Source: Polytrichum commune (taxonomy: Eukaryota; Streptophyta; Polytrichopsida; Polytrichales; Polytrichaceae). Taken from it: DNA of 64,000 nt. Every line of letters begins with the position of its first letter. Position 1 is the first letter of the stretch. A program made the position numbers and the translations under genes. Below are positions 33,494 through 44,882 of this stretch, piece after piece. The notes under the pieces were generated by a model that saw only the letters and a program-made list of their open reading frames with translations, ran no database searches and had not been told where the DNA came from. The stretch is taken from contig OX485807.1 in assembly GCA_950295325.1 (NCBI GenBank), positions 6,016,501 through 6,080,500 on the forward strand. Reading direction: 5' to 3'.

Positions 33494-33630
33494 AAGGAAG
33501 AGGTTGGCGGTTCGAATCCCGGCTGTGAAATCTCCTCTCTACTTGACGGAAAACTTGCCAGGTGGTCAACTGCCTCCTGTGCTTTGGCGTTGGCCTGTCG
33601 GCCTTCTGTCTCAAAGAAGAAGAAGAAGAA
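33494..33630 (+). mobile_element. 5'-truncated tRNA-like SINE with 15-bp target duplication
   Basis: A 15-bp direct repeat GATATGTGCATTTAG flanks it (33479-33493 and 33631-33645). A B-box-like GGTTCGAATCC lies at 33509-33519; the A-box part present in the 6665-7286 copy is missing, indicating 5' truncation. The body matches the minus-strand copy (TCTCTACTTGACGG, GCCAGGTGGTCAACTGCCTC) and the 3' end is an (AAG)n tail. Perfect target duplication implies a rather recent insertion. Confidence 0.85.
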
Positions 33631-33645
33631 GATATGTGCATTTAG

Positions 33646-34370
33646 GTTGACTTTGCCTCTTTACCCATGTAAATTATCTTGGGTGAAATCAGATCACAAA
33701 ATATTACAACTTTGTTTATTGGTTCATATAGCTATCACAATAAAATAAAATAGTTTCGTTGTATTTTATTATTGTGGTAACTACTTCCAAAATAGTGTGA
33801 CATGTTAATAAAATAGCGTGGGGCAACCTGATTCCACATATTAGTGTTACACACTATAAGTCGGGCATGAGGCCAAGGTGATTGAGACAAAAAAGGCCCA
33901 AAACCAAGTTTTGGAGGTACTTGAAATTGTCATGGAATTGCCTTCTCCTGATGAGAGCATAATTAGGCATGTGTTGTCTTGACCCTTTGCACTTGTGCAT
34001 ATGAAATAATGTTAGTGTCATCTCCACATTGTCTATTTAGCATACTGCCGTCGACAGTCGACTATTACGAACTTTGGAATGGTGATTGCATCACGTCATA
34101 TTCGTATTCTATAGAAAACATTTAATATTATTTCCCAATAGACTATCAAAGCTCTGAAAGAAATAAGTTTCACTTTCCAACACCATCTTGATAAGCTTAA
34201 GTGTACCTTGTCAAGCCATATATGCATAATGGGCGCGTAATCAAGTTAAGCCAAATGATTTGTCTCATATGGCACGCACTGAAATAGTCACATGAAAACA
34301 CATGAGGACCATGCAAATGATTTGAGGTAAGCAAGCTTTAAACAAACACTTTTAGCTATGCACCCACTTC
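33646..34370. other. Intergenic, no gene seen
   Basis: AT-rich sequence without a supported frame or repeat structure. Confidence 0.4.
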
Positions 34371-34700
34371 TTGTAGGATATGTACCACACAATTAGTGCG
34401 AGATAGTTAGGAAATCCACATTGTTTTCTGAATCATAGTTATTTCCTTGTAAAATATGAAGCTCAAATGAGCATCTTATTCATCATCAAAGTGAATATTA
34501 TCTTTCCTAAATATTGCTCATAGAGGTCCCCCCCCCCAATTATGTACACCGTTGAACCTAGAATGATCAAATTTCTTTTAGAATGTAGTCGACCAAATTC
34601 CTTCTAATCACATGTCTTTTTTATGTTTGTTATTAGATCCAAAACCTAACCACACAACACTCCAAATATAGGTGTTAGTTTTAAAAATAAGTAACTAAAT
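34371..34700. repeat. Dispersed repeat family copy
   Basis: Shares ordered phrases with 930-1240, 52855-53170 and 54600-54890: GATATG...CACACNATTAG, GAAGCTCAAATGAGCATC, CATAGAGGTCC, ACCGTTGAACC, a CTTTTAGAATG / CTTTTAATGCATG stretch and ACTCCAAATATAGGTGT. Ends are not sharply defined. No coding content. Confidence 0.6.
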
Positions 34701-35469
34701 TAGGCCCACTTACTGTAGATCGAAAGGTCACGAAGAAGGTGTTACACAAGTCCAAAACGATGCCAAGGATTTGTCAAGCCGAAGGCCGAACATCCATTGT
34801 TGCCAACTAATGGCCTTCCAAAGTCCCTTGTGAAAGGGTTTGAAAGCCAACCAACACTAGATATAATTTAGTGGGCCATGCGCCCTAACATGGCTGTTGG
34901 TGAAGGGGCCCCTTTAATGTTGATGATGTCTCAAGACCTCCACATTTTTCTTCTTCTTTGCCTTCTCTTTGTTGCTTAATTGTCCAAATCTGCGTCCCAT
35001 GGAACCTCCAAACAATAGCACGCAAAACTATGTTATCTTTACGAGATTCGGTACAAAAAGTTGAAATCAGCATAGATATGAGAATGTACCTCTCAAAAGC
35101 ATTCCCAATACTTGCAAAAATTGTCCCCTTTTTTCTCACCCGAACCAACCATGCTTTTCCCCAAAGCTGCTCCTGGATTAAAACCAACATCCACCCAATA
35201 TATCCGAGTCTTTATAATTTTTGCATGCATGATCTTAATACAACATACAAGTGACCCACTCCTAGTTACATCCCAACGCTTGTCCAAATTCAATCCCACT
35301 TTTGTCCAAAATCAACCCCGCAATCTTTTGACCCCTCCTTGCTTTCCACCCAAATTCACCCTTGCTTTGCACTGAGGACATTTAGAAAGGTTAAGGTTAT
35401 GGGATTAGGAGAAGCGCACAAGGAACGCTTTTTGAAGGGGTTTAGATTCGACACCCTCTACCTTAGGGT
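34701..35469. other. Intergenic, no gene seen
   Basis: Frames of about 100 codons on both strands (34885-35190, 34958-35254) overlap each other and show no domain. Confidence 0.4.
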
Positions 35470-36349
35470 TGTGGCCGATTCATCTCAAATGACTTTGACT
35501 AGACTAATTCAATTTTATTGAATTGTGTCAAATAGACTTCAAAAGGCATATGAATTGCATGCTATTTCGAGGATTTCATGTTGGATGAATGCGAGATGCG
35601 ATTGTAAGGTCAAACACCTAAAACCGACAAAATAAGTGATGAGCATACTTCTATTGTCAAACAATTTACAAGGTCAAGAGGATTTCAACACACACCCAAA
35701 AAACACATTGTTTGGATACAATATGTAAAAGTTATAAGGGTTTAGAGTTGCATTTGTAAGCGACCTACACCCAACACCTACATCAGATGTTCAAATGGTG
35801 TACATCCTTGTCATCAATTACCACCTATTGTGTAAGATTTCTAGGCATTGATTTTGCGTATACATGTCTGATTATGTGATGATTCCCTCTCATCAGTTTA
35901 TTACCCCATCATGATGCAACATTTTGGCTTGGTGGATACTATAGTATTTGGAGAGAGAGAAAAGAAATCATCGTATACAAGCATACCTCTCATCCATCCA
36001 ACATAAAAGCTTGACCCCTATTGGTTTAATGCCGATTCATCTCAAATAATGTTGAGTAAATTAATTCCATTCTGCGTCTTTAAAACCTATTCCTATGTCA
36101 ACTCAACCAAATGAATCACCTCCGGGTTGCATACTACTTCATGGTTTTTTAAATTTTTGGGATGAATGAGAGGGTTTGATGCTGTATCATTTCAAATAAC
36201 GTCGAATAGACTTTGGTATCAAATCAACCAAAAAAAGTGACTTCTAATTGCATACTATTTCAAAACTTTTTATGTTGAATAAATGAGAAGTCACTCATGC
36301 CGATTCATTCCAAATAACTTTGAGTAAACCAATTTTGGGTCTTTAGAAC
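35470..36349. repeat. Degenerate tandem repeat of about 150 bp
   Basis: Units recur with the order CCGATTCATCTCAAAT, then TTTGACTAGACTAATT- or TTGAGTAAATTAATT-like text, TCTTTAAAACC, CAACCAAA, TTGCATACTATTTC and a GATGAATGAGAGG-like end; starts near 35474, 36029, 36183 and 36299. The last unit is split by two insertions (36353-36847 and 36896-38116) and finishes at about 38117-38160. Confidence 0.7.
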
Positions 36350-36352
36350 TAA

Positions 36353-36847
36353 GGGCCACTTCACACACAAGCCAAGAGCCATGACCATGAAATTGTGAGA
36401 GCCCAAAGAAAGTGTCCAAAGGCTGTCCCAAGACACCTCCAAAATCATGTAGTGTGGGTCAAGTGTAGTGTGAAGTCATATGTGACCAAACCCTCAACCA
36501 AATGCTATTTCAATGAATTTCTATTCATGCGGGTCCTCACGCATGACAAAATAGAATAATTCAACAGTTGTGAACGTTCGGAGTGCCATGGTCTCCCACC
36601 AGTTTTGTGTCAAGCCTACCTCCAAGAAGTGGTATTTCAAAATAGTCCAAGCGATCATGAAACACGATCCATTGGATGCCACGTAGGAATCCATGTAGAC
36701 TCGACATCCATCTCGCATTCATGTACTCCGTCAGTCCCTCAAGGGTAGTGTGATGTCGCGAACTCGGACCGGCTCCGCCTTTTCCACCAACGAGAGTGCT
36801 TGGAGTGTAATGGTCACGGGCTCCCAGTCTCGTGTGTGAAGTGGGCC
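36353..36847 (-). mobile_element. MITE, GGGCCACTTCACACAC type, TAA duplication
   Basis: 495 bp with inverted ends (GGGCCACTTCACACAC and GTGTGTGAAGTGGGCC) flanked by TAA at 36350-36352 and 36848-36850. It is the same family as 4490-4988, in opposite orientation. It sits inside a unit of the local 150-bp repeat; other units lack it. Confidence 0.85.
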
Positions 36848-36895
36848 TAACGCTAGTGTCAAACCAACCAAAGAAATCGACCTGTGGTCTGCATA

Positions 36896-38116
36896 CAATC
36901 CACCCTCTATAAATGTTACACCTATAAGTGTTAACCCTCTCTAAATGTTAACTTTCTTCTACTCCCCACATATTGCACACTATAAATGTTAAACGTGTTA
37001 ACTGTTAACAGAATGGTACTCCCTTCTTTGTAAATTTGACTCTATAAATGTTAACGAATGTAATACAACCATAATATGGATGATAAAAACTACACATCCA
37101 GTTACATTCCTCTCTCTCTCACCATGCGTTAGGGCGAGGCACAGGGCAGCGAGGGTGGGGTGGCGGCAAAGCGGCAGAGAATTGATTCCCAAAGCTTGAA
37201 TTCCCAAACCGTGGAGTTTTTGCCTCCAAATACAACAAGTTATTTCCAGCCTATGGATGCAGGTGTGATAAACTCTTTCAAGGCTCAATATCGCAAGTTG
37301 TTGATTGAGCACAAGTTGGACAAACTAATGAGCAATGAGGACCCAAAGATTGATGTTTATGAAGCGGTGAAAATGCTAGAATGTGCGTGGAGGTTGAAAG
37401 TCACATCTAATGTGATTTATCATTGTTGGAGACATACCGGTATGCTCCTACTACCTTATTTGAATGGAGTTTCCATTCCAAATCCTCAAGTGGAATTGCA
37501 GGAGTTAACTAGTCTTTTGGAAAGACTAAGTTTGGCTACTAATAGTTCTAGTGATGGAAGTTCAAGAATGGAGGCACAAGAGTATGTGCAATACGAATTA
37601 GACTTTGATTTGAACAATCCATATGAGGTCACCGAAGAGGATGTATGGGATGTTTTAGGCTTTATTGGTGGGACTTCTAATGTCTCAGATGATGATTGTG
37701 AGGGAGAGGAGTGTGAGGTGGAACCCATTCCATCTTATAGTGACTTGCAATCTAGTTTTGGTACCATTAGAAGGTACATGGAATCATGTTCATGTGATGT
37801 GTCCAAGTATGTGGGTTTGTTGGTGCAGATTGAGAAATATTTGCAAGTTGTGCATGTAGATGAATCTCACCAAAGAACCATTGATTCATACTTCACCCGT
37901 GATTTGTAAACTTGATATTGAATAAAGTTTTGATTGGGTTTACAATTTTATGAATGGTATTCTCTCACAAGGACTCTTCACAATTGCTTATATTTATAAA
38001 TATTAAGATTTGTATATTGCTCAAAAAAGTAATTTTATAATTGTTAACTGTTAACACCTCTATAACTGTTAACTTTGATCCACTCCCGAGGGTTAACATT
38101 TATAGAGGGTAGACTG
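36896..38116 (+). mobile_element. Pogo-like DNA transposon, internally shortened
   Basis: 1,221 bp with inverted ends (left CAATCCACCCTCTATAAATG; right, read inward, CAGTCTACCCTCTATAAATG), flanked by TA at 36894-36895 and 38117-38118. A TA duplication and CAGTC-type ends are known for Tc1/mariner-pogo elements. Inside is the C-terminal part of a DDE transposase. The related deletion derivative is at 18169-18625. Confidence 0.88.
37160..37909 (+). pseudogene. Pogo/jerky-type transposase, C-terminal part
   Basis: An open frame of about 249 codons begins only where an upstream frame is lost; no ATG start is evident. Near its start it reads TVEFLPPNTTSYFQPMDAGV, the well-known C-terminal stretch of the DDE_1 domain in pogo, Tigger and jerky-like proteins; the Asp of QPMD is the third catalytic residue. 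The DNA-binding N-terminus and the first two catalytic Asp residues are absent. The C-terminal tail is acidic (DDDCEGEECEVE) and ends in TIDSYFTRDL. It may be a decayed transposase or could act only as a partial protein; decay is more likely. Confidence 0.85.
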
Positions 38117-38159
38117 TACTATTTCAGGGCGGTTTATGTTGGATTCGGAATGAGAGGTA

Positions 38160-40491
38160 CGGCTTGTAGTATATGACAATTCCCCGGCCCCTCTCACCTG
38201 TAAAACAATTTTAGGTGGCAGGGTGGATAGAGCAGGGCCACAGGTTTCATTGACAATAATGAAGGCTGGGGAAAGGCCACTAAAGTGCAGTGAAGGCAGC
38301 CAGTGGGAGGGGAGAGCTTCGTTTTGGAATATGCAAATGGGATATCTCTGCCTGCAGAAGTTCCAAAGCGCTTATTTATAACTTATCATCCCCTCGATCG
38401 CTCCCTTGCTCACTTGCTTCTTTCAACGTCTCTCTCTCGCACACGCACACACACACACCCGATTCTTGTTGTTCTTGTTCTTCTTACTTCAAAGACCATG
38501 TTAGATTCTCTCGAGCTTAGAACCTTGGCTCGGGAAATGAAGCCTCCTATAGTCATTCATTGTCAACCCCCAATTCCCGACCACGAGCTTTCGTTTGGGC
38601 CTCGGATCCGTTCCACCCGTTCCTTGCTTGCTCGAGGCCGAGCCTTCCCACAAATCTTGGTCTTTCTTGTGTGAGTCCGTGGTTGGGTGCTTGTGAGTTT
38701 GGTGTTTGGTTCTTGCCAAGGTAAGCATATCGTGGTCCTATTGGGGGCACTTTCGACTCCCTATTCACATGTGCCTTAAGGCTTCTCAAAGGTCCATCAC
38801 AAAGGAGGAGGGAATTATTGTGTGCGAGATGCTTTTCATCCATCTAACATAAAAAGCTTTGAAATAGTATGTGGTGCGGAGGTTTTTTTTTATGGTCGAT
38901 TTTTACAACAATAGTGGGGGTTAAAGGCCTCGAACTATTGTAGTCCAAGTCATTTGAGAAGAATCGACCACAAACGTATAGGGGGTGAAGTCTTTATGTG
39001 GGATGGTTGAGAGGTACACATGTATGTGATAATTCCCTCTCTCCCAACTCCGAACACAATTTTGAATGTTGGAAATGGACTTGTCCACTTAGAATTATGG
39101 AATCACAAAGATTGTCACTTTAAGTTTCAAAATTGAAGTAATGGTTAGGAAAGGTACAAGAGTAAAATCAAATGTTCTCTTTCAGTGATCACAAAGGCCC
39201 TCTCAATTGTGTTTCCTATTGAATCTAGAAAAATGACTGTATACTACAATTGTTCGAGTTTTGGGCAAGTGACTCGTGTACTTAGGTTCTTGCTATAACT
39301 TAAAACAACAAAGCCCAAGGCACTAAATCATAAGAAGAGTGAGATAGTGTTTATAAGGATTAATTCTCACAATAGGAAAGCTATAACATTTTACGGCTTT
39401 TGACTCTTAATTCCCATTTGACAGAGCTAATGTTTATTATTACCACTCTTAAGGTTCATTCGTGCTTCTTCCAGCCATGCGTGATTTTGTACTATATGCA
39501 TACTTCTAGAAATTCGAATGTTACGTTTCTACGTTTGTTGTGACGCTCAATATCTTTCAGCAACAATCTTTGTATCTTGCCAAATAGGGTTTTTCTTTTC
39601 TTTTCTTTTCTTTTCCATCCCAGGAGGCACTAGTCTACTCAAGACTTTTGTCATGAGATTTTGCATTTGTCCGTATATTGATTAATCTCTCGTTAATTGT
39701 AGATCAAATAAATTCTCACAACAAGACATTTGGTTTTCAATCACATGTTGTCTTTAATGAAATCAACAACCTGCAAAGATAGGAAAACTGCGAAGGTAAT
39801 ATCTCATATCAATAAAACAATAAACAATGAAGTGATATGTAGGCTATGACCATATTGTTTGATTAGTTGCAAACGTAAACTCCACACACGCATCATGTAA
39901 TAACAAACAATCACGGCTCTGACACACTGGGTGGCCTACTGGCTAAACCAACTATCTTAGTTGTGGTCACATACTTATAGCCAATCTCACTTGACTTGCT
40001 CATACACTTCTAACCCCATTCATGTTGATCACCTATTCCTCTCAACACTTTACTCTCTGAATTCCTCGATATCAAAGTGCTCCTTAATGATAGAACAAGT
40101 TGTTGTCTGTCTCAAACTCTTCGTTCCTCAACCTTGGGCTACATTTGTTTGCTATGTGCATACATATTACCTCATCAATCTTGACTATTGGGTCTCACAA
40201 TTTATTCGCTCCCCCTCTTAACCCCATGGTTTTCATGGTATTCATATCTCATTGTGTCGCTCTTCCGACATATTATGTTTTAACACATTCGGTTGCATTC
40301 ACAACAATTCATTCCTCTTCCTTGATCTTATCTTTTATGTGAGACAATAGCATAAACTTACACAATGACTCCAATGTAATTTCCAGAACCTCGATTGGGT
40401 ATATTATAGATTATGCAAGGTCTTCTCCTATCACATGAAATCAATATGATATGGCAATATTCTGATTGATAGTCATTTCACAGGTTATGTT
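38160..40491. other. Intergenic with microsatellites, no gene seen
   Basis: Contains a (CA)n-type run near 38436-38460 and a (TTTTC)n run near 39590-39615. A frame at 38303-38674 has no domain, and its minus-strand counterpart overlaps it. About 38820-39010 resembles, in inverted form, parts of the 150-bp repeat of 35.5-36.3 kb. Confidence 0.4.
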
Positions 40492-40638
40492 CATAACATT
40501 ATTCATATCCATAACAGTGTTATGTAGGACTGACAGTGTTCCACAAAATATTCCCCACATTCATACTGAATGTGAAGAATATTTTGTGGAAAACTATCAG
40601 TCCCACAGAACATTGTTATGGATTTGAATAATGTTATG
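40492..40638. repeat. Foldback, 72-bp arms almost without loop
   Basis: The left arm starts CATAACATTATTCATATCC and the right arm is its complement with about eight mismatches; they meet at CACATTCATACTGAATGTG. It could be a small foldback transposon or a hairpin RNA source; no flanking duplication was found. Confidence 0.85.
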
Positions 40639-41816
40639 TTCGACTGTATATGACTGACTTTCTTTTCTAATCACCCAATCATCGGGGGTTATATATTGCT
40701 TGCTTTCTAGCCTCTCACCATTGCCTTGGCAACTCTTACTAGACAATGCCAAAGAAATACCCCTTCTTGTAGGGCGGCTTCTCCTAAAGTGGTTACAACC
40801 GTTACTACTTGCTTATCGCCTCTTATTTCCATTTAGTAACCTTTTTTTTACGTATAGTTAGCAATCTATTGCTAGATTACTACATTTTATGGAGCCAAAT
40901 AATTGGATTACAACTTGCATCACTAAGAAATTGTCCTGAATTTTAAAATTATCTATCATAGTGGTAGATTCACGGGTAGGTCACTCTAAGGCATTTTTGT
41001 GCACCACGTGCGGCTGGGGTTTTTTTTGTTTTGGGGCTATTTACCTTCAAGGGTTGAATTAAAGCCTCCTTACAATTACTTAAATTTCAAAAATGGCCCA
41101 TTTGTTTGCACCCTTCCATTACTTATATTGTCCAAGTCACTGCAATTTTTTGTACTCTATATTCCTTTGAACTAATAAAAGCTAATCTACTTCCTAACGC
41201 ATTGACGAGTGTTAAGGTAAAACAATGAAAACAAAGAAGGGTGCAAACAGTAATATCATTGCAAACAAAGTTATGAAGAAAACACATAGGAGACCATAGC
41301 AAACATACTAAACATACCTTCTAGGATCCTTATCTTCAGCCCCTATATTAATTTTACAAAAAAATAATGGCCCACATTTTATGTATATCTAACTTACTTA
41401 TAATGGGATTGTCTACATTTAATGGCCCCTTCATTATTTGGAATTCCTTTATAATTTTTATTTCAAATGATTTTAATCCTCTCTATATTATGCCGCATGT
41501 CGTTTTTTAAATGCACTAAGTGACCTACCCGTGGGTAGATTTGGATACTTCTCTCTCTGCAACATGACAATTGCCTAGGACTCATATATTAGTTGTGATA
41601 CTCTGAAATCACATTCCAATCTCTATAGTACACACGTGTCTTTTGAGTGTTTATTTTTTGACTGAAAAACATTTTCCATATAGCACTCAAATATAGGTGT
41701 CCAATTCAAGATGAGTGACCATTGCATAAGGGCCACACACCTCATACGGTAGTTGTATTTAAATTCCTCGATAACGTGAAATCTCGCTTAAACTTTAGTA
41801 TTTGTCTGTTAATTAT
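40639..41816. other. Intergenic, no gene seen
   Basis: AT-rich sequence without a supported frame. Confidence 0.4.
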
Positions 41817-41998
41817 GGGCCACTTCACACACGAGACTGAGAGCCTGTGACCATTACAGTTCAAGCAATCTTATTGATGGAAAAGGCGGAGCCGGTCCAA
41901 GTTCGCTTCACAGTTTGCTTGAGGAACTAATGGAGTATGTGAATGCAAGATGGATGTAAAGTCTACATGGATTCCTACATGGCATCAACTGGATCATA
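41817..41998 (+). mobile_element. MITE fragment, GGGCCACTTCACACAC family
   Basis: Begins GGGCCACTTCACACACGAGA and follows the left part of 4490-4988 (CAAGATGGATGTAAAGTCTAC, ATGGATTCCTACATGGCATC) for about 180 bp, then similarity is lost. The right terminus is missing. Confidence 0.75.
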
Positions 41999-41999
41999 A

Positions 42000-43810
42000 T
42001 TCATGGACTAACATTGATATATGTTTACAATGAGCTAGGGCTAGAAAAACCCATGTTGCCAACAATGTGACGTGGGTATTTAAAATTAAAGAGGACACTA
42101 AGAACATAGACAAAAACAATCTCCTTTTGGTCATTGGTTCGTTCCACCATGTGAAGCATGAGCAAGAAGTGCCATCTAGAGAAGAGATTGAACCAACATG
42201 TGAATAGTTGCATGTATAGAGTAAAACGAATGAGTCCCAAGTAAAACCTCTCATTGCAACACTAGATGCTTGAGAAATAGAAGGACGGTTATGTGCATGC
42301 AAAAGGGAGGATATTATGACCAACCTTCTTCGTGAGGACTTGAGGCATATGGGGAATACTTTACGTTTGTCATGATGTGATTTTGTAAGAAAAATTCTAA
42401 TTTTTAGTTAAAATTTTCCCACTTTTGCTAAAAAAACATCTGAGGTGGGAAAGAGATAATAGCACTAATGAATCCAATTTTGATAGGAGACCCAACCACC
42501 ATGAAATTCATAAATCACCACACTACATGTCGGGTTTAGTGTGCCAAACTACAATCAATGTGCTATGTTGATTAGAATGACCTCCATGTTTGTAGTGTAC
42601 AACATAATGTTCATGGGTTGAACACTCTATGTGAAAACTTTATATGTTACAATGACAATCTATTAATGTTTTACATCAATCACATCTGGTCATCATGTTT
42701 AGATAAGATTGAGGTAATCAATCACTTTCATCACTAAACATTATATTTTTGTTTAGTTTTGGGGCACGGTTCCACCCTTGGGGGTACCTATAAGTGAGAC
42801 CAACTCAAGTGTAATTGCAACCACCGACATTACTTTAAAAGCATTGCCGTGGTGAGGGGCAGCTCGGACTTCAAGATATGGCTAAAATCATGGAAGAATT
42901 CTTGGTTCCCAAGAATTTCCAAGACCAATCCATTTAGTGTATGTCCCGATCACATAAATACACTAAATATGAACATATACACTAAATATCAATAACCCTA
43001 TGAAAGTAAGTAACATTAAATGTAAACTCAAATACTAAATATCAACTATGGTAATATGTGGAAGTTACATGTTTGAATTTAGTGTTAGTAGGGATATGAA
43101 TTTTTTTTAACAATGATAAAAGAAGAATTCCAACATATCTTCTAGCATATCTTCTAACACTGATGGTCAAAAAATTGAAAATTAGTGTTGAGCAGGGAGG
43201 GTGGTAACAACATTAAATATAATCAAACACTAAATATCTTATTTAGTTTAGTGAGGGAGGGCTTATAATGCATGCGGGAATTTAGTGAAGGTGATACTAA
43301 ATTCCTTTATACTATGAAATCGGTGCCACCAAAAGGTTTAGGAAGCACTATTCATCCAACATTGTTCATTTTATACTATTCATAGCAAGACTATTCCTTG
43401 AAAGTAGCAACACTATTCTTCCTGGCACTACTCACTCTTGTATGTTTTTTTTCTTCTAATCACTCTACTAACACCTTAGAGCACGCACTGAGTTGACTTG
43501 AAATGTATGATAAACGAGCACATCTAGTATCACTCAATAAAAAGTTCAACCCTCAAATTTTTTAAGACTTGACAAAATACCGCGTGTTTCAGGAATTAGT
43601 ACTACATGCACTAATTGGGATAATTAATGTAGTGGATTATAGACACTCCTTTCATCCCTTCATAATCCTCAATGGTTCAATAGAGGGGGAATGCATTTTC
43701 TAAAATGGAAACAAGTATAGATCACTAATGATTAGTGGAAAGTTGCAAGCATAATATGATCTTACGGTGAACATGGGAGCTCATTTGTAAGAGGGAATAA
43801 ATTATGCGTG
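42000..43810. other. Intergenic, no gene seen
   Basis: The 109-codon minus-strand frame at 41994-42323 has no recognisable domain. About 42.9-43.3 kb has repeated ACTAAATATC and ACTAAATATGAAC phrases. No gene is supported. Confidence 0.4.
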
Positions 43811-44882
43811 TGTTATTTCGTTATTTTTCTTAATTGAACACCTGTATTTGATTGGTGTGTGGTTAGGTGAGGATCAAAGGAGCAAACATCACAAAGACAC
43901 ATGTCTAAAAGAGACCAAACTGCGTCTTTAGATTCTATCAAATACTCCACACTCAATGATGAACATAATTAAGAGGACTTATGTATTTAGGTCAGATATC
44001 AACACGCATGGACTTCAGGTAACCATAACTAAATAAGGGGAGGTCCAATTCTCAATCTGATTTTTGTTGATGTTTCATCACGAATATGCTCAGCCAACAG
44101 AAGATTAGAAGACACACATTTGACCGATAGAAGATGGAGAACAAGAATAACGAACTCAATAACACCTCCACCACCTTTACCATACATCTGGGTTCCACCC
44201 AATGATGCGATGACACGTGACACTTTTAGAAATTGGATCAACATACATTTATCCCAGCCATGTAACACCGCGGGGGGCCATCGGTCACATGACTGCCTTG
44301 TCCTTTTTGTTTCAGAGAATTGTGTGGCGGTTGCAGCTGTACTTACTTACACGGATTTACATGAATAAAGACGTCAAGAGCAAAAATTTGATCTCGACGC
44401 GTCGCATCTCCACATGAACAAACCTGCAAATATTGGGTCGTGCAAGAAAACGGAAAAGGATACGGAGCTGGATCCTTAACAGACTGCCTGATGTACTCGA
44501 CAATGCCCCCACCGTACCAAAAGCGGTGGTAACGTATGTGGGTGTTATTCAGTTCATTGTTCATGTTCTCCAACGTCTACTGATTAGATTTACACCACGG
44601 AGTTTTGTGTTGCAGTAACAAATCTACAATGAAGCATCAACAAAATCTAGTTTGAAAATCAGACCTCCCGTGACTTAGTTATGGGTACCTGATTCCTTCA
44701 TTGAAGACATAGGTCCTTCCAGTTGTGTTTACTCTTGAGTGTGGAGTACTAAATACAGTTTGAAGAGGTAGTCCAATCTCTTTTTTCAACATGTGTCTTC
44801 ATGGTGTTTGTTCTTTGATCCTCACTAAACCACACACCAATCAATATATAGGGGTCCGATTCAGAAAAGTAATCAAATAGCA
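43811..44882. mobile_element. Foldback element with arms of about 260-280 bp
   Basis: The left arm (about 43811-44090) and right arm (about 44625-44882) are imperfect complements: GATTGGTGTGTGG, GAGGATCAAAG, AGACACATGT, TACTCCACACTCAA, CCATAACTAA, GGAGGTC and TTTTGTTGATG occur in both in the same order. The 0.5-kb centre has no recognisable protein. A partial copy lies at 4110-4489. Confidence 0.65.

Noticed and set aside
33505-33525. tRNA gene, from the perfect GGTTCGAATCC box
   Set aside because: No cloverleaf or acceptor stem; the sequence is a truncated SINE with target duplications.
38303-38674. A 123-codon frame after a TATA-like sequence as a gene start
   Set aside because: The overlapping opposite frame is just as long, a CA microsatellite lies within it, and no family is recognised.
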